Assembly: GCA_035575515.1 (NCBI GenBank)
Contig: DATLXU010000139.1
Coordinates: forward strand, 1-6,179
DNA length: 6,179 bases
DNA from: DATLXU01 sp035575515
Lineage (GTDB): Bacteria > Acidobacteriota > Blastocatellia > UBA7656
Reading direction: 5' to 3'
A model generated the notes under the pieces. It was not told where the DNA came from. It was given only the letters and a program-made list of their open reading frames with translations, and did no database searches. Shown one piece after another: positions 1 to 3,823 of the stretch. Numbering within the stretch: the stretch's first letter is position 1; the number at the start of each line of letters is the position of its first letter. Both the position numbers and the translations under genes were made by a program.

Positions 1-44
1 CTCTGCCGCAGGACGAGCCGCAACGGCTTGAGACTGAAGATGCA

Positions 45-377
45 TTGATGCTGGCAGCGCGAGCCGCAAGCGACAGGAAAGCAACCGAGATTGTCGCGCT
101 CGACCTGCGCGAAGTCGCTTCCTTCACAGAGTTCTTCCTGATATGCACGGGAGCAAATCCGCGACAGGTGCAGGCCATCTCTGACGCAGTTGAAGAAGGG
201 CTGCGCAAGCGCGGCAAGCGTCCTTTGCATACGGAAGGCTATAGCAACGCGGAATGGATTCTGCTAGACTACGGCGATTTCATTGTGCATGTGTTCGGCA
301 GCGCCTCGCGCCGCTTCTACGACCTTGAGCGGCTGTGGCGCGACGCGAAGCGAGTAGAGATAAAGGATGAAGGATGA
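45..377 (+). CDS. rsfS: Ribosomal silencing factor RsfS (Iojap/YbeB/DUF143 family)
   Basis: RsfS binds uL14 on the large ribosomal subunit and blocks joining with the 30S subunit when growth slows. The family core is plain. Counting from the TTG at 45, it shows IVALDLREV (16-24), FLICTGANPRQVQAI (31-45), EGYSNAEWILLDYGDFIVHV (64-83) and RRFYDLERLWRDA (89-101). The start is uncertain. TTG 45 and ATG 48 are adjacent and have only a weak GAAG upstream. The frame stays open to base 3, reading LPQDEPQRLETEDAL before the ATG. Relative to E. coli RsfS the first helix would be several residues short if translation began here, so the true start may lie upstream of the window and the gene may be 5'-partial. 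In many bacteria nadD precedes rsfS; that cannot be seen here. The stop codon lies inside the left arm of a long hairpin (365-445). Confidence 0.93.
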   Translation: MMLAARAASDRKATEIVALDLREVASFTEFFLICTGANPRQVQAISDAVEEGLRKRGKRPLHTEGYSNAEWILLDYGDFIVHVFGSASRRFYDLERLWRDAKRVEIKDEG

Positions 378-445
378 AAAGGATTTCAAATTGCGCGCTT
401 CGAATCCGAAATGCGCGATTCGAGAATTCTTTTCATCCTTCATTC
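365..445 (+). repeat. Long imperfect hairpin overlapping the rsfS stop codon
   Basis: Pairing by eye gives one almost continuous stem. Bases 367-381 pair perfectly with 429-443 (ATGAAGGATGAAAAG against its complement), extended outward by G366·T444 and G365-C445. Inward, 382-386 pair with 424-428 (two G·T), A423 bulges, 387 pairs 422, 389-397 pair 412-420 (two G·T), and 399-402 pair 407-410. The loop is AATC (403-406). That makes about 36 pairs with two internal A·C mismatches. The left arm contains a tandem heptamer AAGGATG (363-369, 370-376) and the rsfS stop (375-377). No T-run follows, so it is not a classical intrinsic terminator. It could be an RNA processing or stability element, a terminator without a U-tract, or a small dispersed repeat. 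Confidence 0.75.
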
Positions 446-486
446 CTCAAGAGTCGGGCTGCTCCTGATACTTTGGTTTTGGTTGA

Positions 487-491
487 AGAGG
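487..491 (+). promoter_or_regulatory. Ribosome binding site of the sigma54-type activator
   Basis: AGAGG lies 7 bases before the ATG at 499. It fixes that ATG as the start and so supports the reading that this protein begins directly with its AAA+ domain. Confidence 0.6.
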
Positions 492-498
492 AAACTTT

Positions 499-1452
499 AT
501 GAACCTTGTGGCCAATTCACCGGCAATGCAACGAGTCGCGGAACTCGTCGAGCGAGTTGCGGCGACCGGCGCTAACGTGCTGGTGTTAGGCGAATCGGGA
601 ACAGGCAAAGATGCGGCGGCCCGGCAAATTCATGACCTAAGCCCGCGCCGCGACCGGCCTTTCGTGAAGATTGATTGCGCGGCGCTGCCCGAAGAGCTAC
701 TGGAATCGGAACTGTTCGGCTATGAGAAGGGAGCCTTTACGGGAGCAACCGATTCAAAGCCCGGACGCTTTGAGACCGCAAATGGCGGCACGCTTGTGTT
801 GGACGAGATAGCATCGCTCAGTCTTTCGTCGCAGGCGAAGCTATTGCGCGTGATTGAAGAGCGCAGTTTTGAGCGATTGGGCGGCAAGCAACCAGTTCGC
901 ATTGACGTTCGTATTATCGCTCTGGCCAACGTTGACATGAAAGAGGCCGTGCGAGCGCACACGTTCCGCGACGACCTTTATTATCGCCTCGCGGTCGTGA
1001 CTATCGAGCTTCCGCGACTGATTGACCGCGCGGAAGATATACCTGTGCTGGCCGAACAGTTCGTGCGCCAGTTTGCGACGCGCAGCGGGCGCTCAGGCGT
1101 GCATCTTTCGTCCGAAGCTCTTTCGCTGCTTGCGAGCTACGATTTTCCAGGCAATGTTCGAGAGCTTAGAAACATCATAGAGCTTGCAGTGCTTGCGACG
1201 AACCGTGATGTGATCGAGCCGGAACATCTGCCCGATTATTTGAGGTCGGCGGCGCGCTTGATGCGGTCCCGCGATCACAAACCTTCGCTGGCCGAGCTTG
1301 AAGCAGTCTATATCCGCGAGATACTTGAGCACACGCGCGGCAACAAGACGCGCGCCGCCGAGATTCTTGGCATCAGCCGCAAAAATCTCTACGAGAAGAT
1401 GCGGCGGTACAATATCGGCAAGCTCAAGGCGAATCACGCGGGGCAAGGATGA
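499..1452 (+). CDS. Sigma54-dependent transcriptional activator, AAA+ plus Fis-type HTH, no sensory domain
   Basis: This is a bacterial enhancer-binding protein: it hydrolyses ATP to remodel RNA polymerase-sigma54 at -24/-12 promoters. Visible motifs are Walker A GESGTGKD (31-38; the usual residue after K is E), the sigma54-contact loop GAFTGA (78-83) intact, Walker B GTLVLDEI (97-104), the arginine-finger segment RDDLYYRL (157-164), and FPGNVREL (216-223). A C-terminal Fis-type helix-turn-helix spans about 281-304 (GNKTRAAEILGISRKNLYEK and following). At 317 residues it matches PspF-like proteins. There is no receiver, GAF or PAS domain, so its activity must be set by a partner protein or by expression level. 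It sits between rsfS and rlmH in the same direction. No convincing -24/-12 promoter was found in the window, so its target is unknown. Family assignment is firm; the role is not. Confidence 0.95.
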   Translation: MNLVANSPAMQRVAELVERVAATGANVLVLGESGTGKDAAARQIHDLSPRRDRPFVKIDCAALPEELLESELFGYEKGAFTGATDSKPGRFETANGGTLVLDEIASLSLSSQAKLLRVIEERSFERLGGKQPVRIDVRIIALANVDMKEAVRAHTFRDDLYYRLAVVTIELPRLIDRAEDIPVLAEQFVRQFATRSGRSGVHLSSEALSLLASYDFPGNVRELRNIIELAVLATNRDVIEPEHLPDYLRSAARLMRSRDHKPSLAELEAVYIREILEHTRGNKTRAAEILGISRKNLYEKMRRYNIGKLKANHAGQG

Positions 1453-1528
1453 GTCCGAAGTCCGAAGCCATGGGCTTGATAGATGCTTTCAGGCTTGACA
1501 TCGGACATCGGACTTCGGACTTCGGACA
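1453..1528 (+). repeat. Spacer framed by inverted 7-nt repeats between activator and rlmH
   Basis: The left arm (1453-1467) is two heptamers, GTCCGAA GTCCGAA then G, starting on the base after the activator stop. The right side (1501-1528) is four consecutive TCGGACW units: TCGGACA, TCGGACT, TCGGACT, TCGGACA. Bases 1453-1467 are the exact reverse complement of 1513-1527, giving a 15-bp stem, and the rlmH ATG follows at 1529. Because the right side has four units and the left only two, the left arm can also pair with units 2-3 with one mismatch. AAGCC (1465-1469) can alternatively pair with GGCTT at 1473-1477 or 1492-1496. There is no U-tract. The tandem heptamers resemble, in style only, the short heptameric repeats known from cyanobacterial genomes. 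Confidence 0.8.
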
Positions 1529-1996
1529 ATGAAGTTAAGGTTCGTTTGGATTGGAAAGACGCGCAATGCCGCGATCAAGAAATTGATCGAAGAATACATC
1601 GAGCGCGCCCGAAGGTTCGCGCCCGTGGAAGTATCGGAACTTCGTGACCGCTCAGACGTTGGAAGCGACGCGCGAAAGATCATTGATAAAGAAGGCGAAG
1701 AGATTCTCGCGCGCACGAGCAGCGACGCTTTCGTTGTCGCGCTTGATGAACGCGGGCGCGAGATGAATTCAAAGCGGCTTGCCGAGTTAATCGAGCGGCA
1801 TCGCTTGAGCGGCACGAAGCAGATAACGTTTGTCATCGGCAGCCACGGCGGGCTTTCCGAAGAAGTGAAAAAGCGGGCCAATCTGGTGCTGGCATTGTCG
1901 CAGATGACTTTAACGCATGAATTTGCGCGGGTCTTATTAATTGAGCAGGTCTACCGCGCATTCACGATCATTCATGGCCTGCCGTATCAAAAGTAG
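1529..1996 (+). CDS. rlmH: 23S rRNA (pseudouridine(1915)-N3)-methyltransferase RlmH
   Basis: RlmH is a small SPOUT (trefoil-knot) enzyme that methylates pseudouridine 1915 in helix 69 of 23S rRNA on assembled 70S ribosomes, using S-adenosylmethionine. The protein is 155 residues, the usual length. Motifs are MKLRFVWIGK at the N-terminus, KEGEEIL (54-60), VVALDERG (69-76), the SAM-loop region FVIGSHGGLS (101-110), and the C-terminal knot LSQMTLTHEFARVLLIEQVYRA (123-144) ending HGLPYQK. Oddities: the near-invariant C-terminal Y-H-K/R reads Y-Q-K here (Gln154), and FVIGGxxG reads FVIGSHGG. The N-terminal match fixes the ATG at 1529, yet no Shine-Dalgarno sequence precedes it; four TCGGACW heptamers fill that position instead. 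Translation may depend on coupling or on the local fold. Its stop lies in the left arm of a stem-loop (1991-2019). Confidence 0.96.
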   Translation: MKLRFVWIGKTRNAAIKKLIEEYIERARRFAPVEVSELRDRSDVGSDARKIIDKEGEEILARTSSDAFVVALDERGREMNSKRLAELIERHRLSGTKQITFVIGSHGGLSEEVKKRANLVLALSQMTLTHEFARVLLIEQVYRAFTIIHGLPYQK

Positions 1997-2019
1997 CGCG
2001 CCTAAGGTTCGCGCTGCTT
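1991..2019 (+). other. Stem-loop over the rlmH stop codon
   Basis: AAGTAGCGCG (1991-2000) pairs with CGCGCTGCTT (2010-2019) as ten pairs, one of them T·G, around a 9-base loop. The rlmH TAG (1994-1996) lies in the left arm. No T-run follows, so a standard intrinsic terminator is unlikely. Confidence 0.55.
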
Positions 2020-2056
2020 GCAGTTCGAAAGTGGAATTTCAGAGCGGGAGCGTTAG

Positions 2057-2425
2057 ATGGACAAAAGGAAAATGAAACAATACGAGGGTAGATTAATCGA
2101 GCAGCGCAACGCCTTGCTCGGCATAGTCGAGCGCACCGAAGATTACGGGCGCGAGGCTGATGTTGATGTAAGCCAGGACCCGGCAGATAAAGCGTCGAAC
2201 TCATACACTAAAGAACTTCTCTTTTCTCAGAGCACGAACGAGCGCAATACCCTGCGCCTGATTGAAGAGGCGCTTGATAGAATTGCGGAAGGCATCTATG
2301 GCGAGTGCATCAACTGCGGCGAAGAGATTCAGCCTAAGCGGCTCGATGCTGTTCCATGGACTCCTTACTGCATAAAATGTCAGGAGCTTCAGGAGCAAGG
2401 TCTGCTTGGCGACAAGGAGTTTTAA
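2057..2425 (+). CDS. Short DksA/TraR-family zinc-finger protein
   Basis: DksA-type proteins enter the secondary channel of RNA polymerase and, with ppGpp, retune rRNA and amino-acid promoters. This one has 122 residues. The N-terminal half is charged and helical (coiled-coil-like, about 1-35 and 52-80). The segment between carries DPADKASN (41-48), which fits the DxxDxA tip motif that DksA needs for activity. The C-terminal four-cysteine zinc finger is CINC (84-87) and CIKC (105-108), with GEEIQPKRLDAVPWTPY between. It is shorter than E. coli DksA (151 residues) and lacks that protein's longer N-terminus, so 'DksA-like' is safer than a symbol. GGAG at 2047-2050, 6 bases before the ATG, supports the start. 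It follows rlmH by 60 bp, in keeping with a growth-control cluster. Confidence 0.92.
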   Translation: MDKRKMKQYEGRLIEQRNALLGIVERTEDYGREADVDVSQDPADKASNSYTKELLFSQSTNERNTLRLIEEALDRIAEGIYGECINCGEEIQPKRLDAVPWTPYCIKCQELQEQGLLGDKEF

Positions 2426-2428
2426 TAA

Positions 2429-2453
2429 GTTGGTCTTTCGATTGACAACCAAC
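2429..2453 (+). other. Small stem-loop after the dksA-like gene
   Basis: GTTGGT (2429-2434) pairs with ACCAAC (2448-2453) around a 13-base loop, starting four bases after the TAA. This is a weak structure, listed because a stronger one follows it directly. Confidence 0.4.
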
Positions 2454-2459
2454 CTTTCA

Positions 2460-2485
2460 CGACGCGCGGCGCTGATCGCGCGTCG
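2460..2485 (+). other. GC-rich stem-loop between dksA-like gene and comF
   Basis: CGACGCGCG (2460-2468) pairs exactly with CGCGCGTCG (2477-2485) around the 8-base loop GCGCTGAT. Nine G/C-dominated pairs would be stable. The following bases (CTTCGTGTCTATG) contain no T-run, so this is either a weak or factor-dependent terminator, or a transcript-stabilising hairpin, between the dksA-like gene and comF. Confidence 0.55.
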
Positions 2486-2516
2486 CTTCGTGTCTATGTC
2501 CCGTTAACCTGCCTGC

Positions 2517-2521
2517 GGAGG
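2517..2521 (+). promoter_or_regulatory. Ribosome binding site deciding the GTG start of comF
   Basis: GGAGG lies 7 bases before the GTG at 2529. No ATG is equally well placed ahead of the first zinc-ribbon cysteines, so GTG is the chosen start. Confidence 0.7.
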
Positions 2522-2528
2522 ATCAAGC

Positions 2529-3371
2529 GTGCTTGCTCGCGCGCTCAACCTGGTACGCGACGGTCTCATCGCTTTAGCCTATCCGCAAGATTGCCGCTTG
2601 TGCGGGCGCACAGTTGAATCATTCAACGATGGAGTGACCTGCGACCGTTGCTGGCGCGATTCATCAATAACAAAAGTTTTCACCGAGCCGCTGTGCGCAA
2701 AGTGCGGTTTGCCTTTGCCTGCCGTATCCGCGTTCGCTCAGGCGGACGATTCGGTTTCGAATGAAGGAATGAATAGTGATGCGCTTTCTGCACCCGCGAT
2801 TGAAAGCCGTCGCTTGTGCGGAAGGTGCGCGACGCTTCCCTTCTCTGCCGCTCGCGCCTGCGGAGCTTATTCGGGCGCGATTGAAGCAAACGTCCTCTTT
2901 TTGAAATCTCACCCGCACCTGTGCCGAAGACTGCGTATGATAATTTCGGAGACATTTTCGGCGCACCGGACCGCGCTTGAGAGCGACGTAGTCGTTCCCG
3001 TTCCGCTTCATCGCCTGCGCCAGCGCGAGCGCGGGTTCAATCAGGCGAAGATAATCGCGCAAGTCCTATCGAAAAGATTCGGATTGCCTCTGGATGAAGG
3101 ACTGCTCGCGCGAACCCGCTACACCGAGATGCACCGCGCAGGCGTTGATGCGATTGATCGCGCAAAGTCAGTCGAGCGGGCTTTCAAAATCGAGAGGCCA
3201 AAAGCAATCAAAGGCGCAACCGTGCTTCTGGTTGATGATGTCTACACGACGGGCAGCACAATCTGCGCCGCTGCAACTGCGCTTGTGGGCGCGGGCGCGC
3301 AGCGCGTGAGCGTGTTGACCATAGCGCGCGTTGTGCCTTCGTTCATCCGCCGTCGAGCAGCGGTTGATTGA
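2529..3371 (+). CDS. comF: ComF-family phosphoribosyltransferase with double zinc ribbon
   Basis: ComF/GntX proteins join an N-terminal zinc ribbon to a type I phosphoribosyltransferase domain; in competent bacteria ComF helps bring in single-stranded DNA, and elsewhere its role is less clear. The protein is 280 residues, longer than typical members (roughly 220-250). Zinc-type cysteine pairs are C22/C25 with C38/C41, and C56/C59 with C97/C100. The PRTase part has VVVPVPLHRLRQRERGFNQA (154-173) and the PRPP-binding loop TVLLVDDVYTTGST (231-244) with its Asp-Asp pair, so binding residues look intact. Oddity: 37 residues separate C59 from C97, a polar Ala/Ser/Asp-rich stretch whose DNA holds a tandem GAATGAAG/GAATGAAT (2759-2774), against 12 residues in the first ribbon. 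No other competence gene is in the window, so a DNA-uptake role is only possible. Confidence 0.93.
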   Translation: MLARALNLVRDGLIALAYPQDCRLCGRTVESFNDGVTCDRCWRDSSITKVFTEPLCAKCGLPLPAVSAFAQADDSVSNEGMNSDALSAPAIESRRLCGRCATLPFSAARACGAYSGAIEANVLFLKSHPHLCRRLRMIISETFSAHRTALESDVVVPVPLHRLRQRERGFNQAKIIAQVLSKRFGLPLDEGLLARTRYTEMHRAGVDAIDRAKSVERAFKIERPKAIKGATVLLVDDVYTTGSTICAAATALVGAGAQRVSVLTIARVVPSFIRRRAAVD

Positions 3372-3413
3372 TGCCGCCCTCAACAATTAAACGCGCCGCT
3401 TTAAAATTCCCTC

Positions 3414-3442
3414 TTGAAAATTTCTGCCGATTCGTATATTAA
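3414..3442 (+). promoter_or_regulatory. Candidate sigma70-type promoter
   Basis: TTGAAA (3414-3419, one base from TTGACA) and TATTAA (3437-3442) are 17 bases apart; the alternative -10 TATATT (3435-3440) is 15 bases from the -35. The -10 region touches the start of the palindrome at 3440, which would suit repressor control. Matches this good occur by chance in AT-rich DNA. Confidence 0.35.
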
Positions 3443-3467
3443 ATGCGGCATAATTATACCGCATTTA
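3440..3467. promoter_or_regulatory. 28-bp near-perfect palindrome, possible operator
   Basis: TAAATGCGG (3440-3448) and CCGCATTTA (3459-3467) are exact inverted repeats. The centre ATAATTAT (3450-3457) is itself palindromic, leaving 13 of 14 symmetric pairs matched; only C3449/A3458 fail. The AT-rich core and the position just at the candidate -10 favour a dimeric protein-binding site over a terminator. The minus strand also reads TATAAT at 3458-3453. Confidence 0.55.
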
Positions 3468-3648
3468 TATCAAGCATTAATTGTTTGACATATCCTTTGA
3501 GGCGGGCAGCAGACGTGCGCTCGTAGTCCGATTCAGATGGCGCGAGCGATGGCCAAAATACATTCTCACCCACCTCGATATCTCAAGTCTTTAAGCTATT
3601 TTAGAGTTTATAACTGACATTTTCGCAGCATCATTGCATGGTTCGCAA

Positions 3649-3664
3649 AGCCCAATCATGGGCT
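3649..3664 (+). other. Small stem-loop in receptor leader
   Basis: AGCCCA (3649-3654) pairs with TGGGCT (3659-3664) around the 4-base loop ATCA. Confidence 0.4.
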
Positions 3665-3685
3665 GTTCGCTCACTCAGTGGAATG

Positions 3686-3712
3686 GCGGGCGACGAAGTC
3701 TCGTTCGCCCGC
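3686..3712 (+). other. Strong stem-loop in receptor leader
   Basis: GCGGGCG (3686-3692) pairs with CGCCCGC (3706-3712), and ACGA (3693-3696) with TCGT (3701-3704). T3705 bulges and the loop is AGTC, giving eleven pairs in all. No T-run follows. Its words GGGCGA and TCGCCC recur downstream at 3748-3753 and 3724-3729, so other pairings compete with it. Confidence 0.55.
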
Positions 3713-3745
3713 AACAGGAACGCTCGCCCAGCTATCAGGCGCAAT

Positions 3746-3794
3746 CCGGGCGATTAATTATCCGCACAACATCGCTAGGATTCTAATCGCCGGG
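3746..3794 (+). other. Inverted repeat close to the receptor ribosome binding site
   Basis: CCGGGCGATTA (3746-3756) pairs with TAATCGCCGGG (3784-3794) at 10 of 11 positions (only 3748/3792 fail), around a 27-base loop. The right arm ends 13 bases before the ribosome binding site. The left arm's GGGCGA can instead pair with TCGCCC at 3724-3729, so two folds exclude each other. Confidence 0.45.
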
Positions 3795-3807
3795 CAGTCT
3801 TTCAAAT

Positions 3808-3813
3808 AGGAGG
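3808..3813 (+). promoter_or_regulatory. Ribosome binding site of the TonB-dependent receptor
   Basis: AGGAGG is a full-strength Shine-Dalgarno core, 10 bases before the ATG at 3824. It is the strongest in the window and fixes the start ahead of the signal peptide. Confidence 0.8.
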
Positions 3814-3823
3814 AGAATACCCA

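Larger units (their letters stand above)
3372..3823 (+). promoter_or_regulatory. 452-bp non-coding leader region upstream of the receptor gene
   Basis: No convincing gene lies here; the longest forward frame examined, from ATG 3443, stops after 27 residues. The first part (to about 3500) is AT-rich and holds a promoter-like pair and a 28-bp palindrome. About 3500-3640 shows nothing I can name. From 3649 on there are several stem-loops built largely from repeated GGGCGA/TCGCCC words, then the ribosome binding site. No tRNA, CRISPR array or known riboswitch signature was recognised by eye. Confidence 0.6.

Noticed and set aside
1489..1881. 130-residue reverse-strand frame over rlmH
   Set aside because: Ser/Arg-rich shadow of the well-supported rlmH frame.
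2006..2021. GG...GC pair resembling a sigma54 -24/-12 promoter before the dksA-like gene
   Set aside because: The gap between GG and GC is 12 bases, not the required 10, and the flanks do not match the consensus.
3453..3458. Perfect TATAAT on the minus strand within the palindrome
   Set aside because: No good -35 at the right spacing and no minus-strand gene to its left; probably a by-product of the AT-rich palindrome.
3485..3490. Perfect TTGACA -35 hexamer
   Set aside because: No acceptable -10 at 16-18 bases downstream (AGCAGA at 17), so it was not called as a promoter.
3443..3526. Tiny forward frame (27 residues) starting inside the palindrome
   Set aside because: No ribosome binding site, starts within the palindrome, no recognisable sequence.
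3500..3640. Search for tRNA, small RNA or riboswitch signatures
   Set aside because: No T-loop GGTTCGA-type motif, cloverleaf or known box was found by eye.
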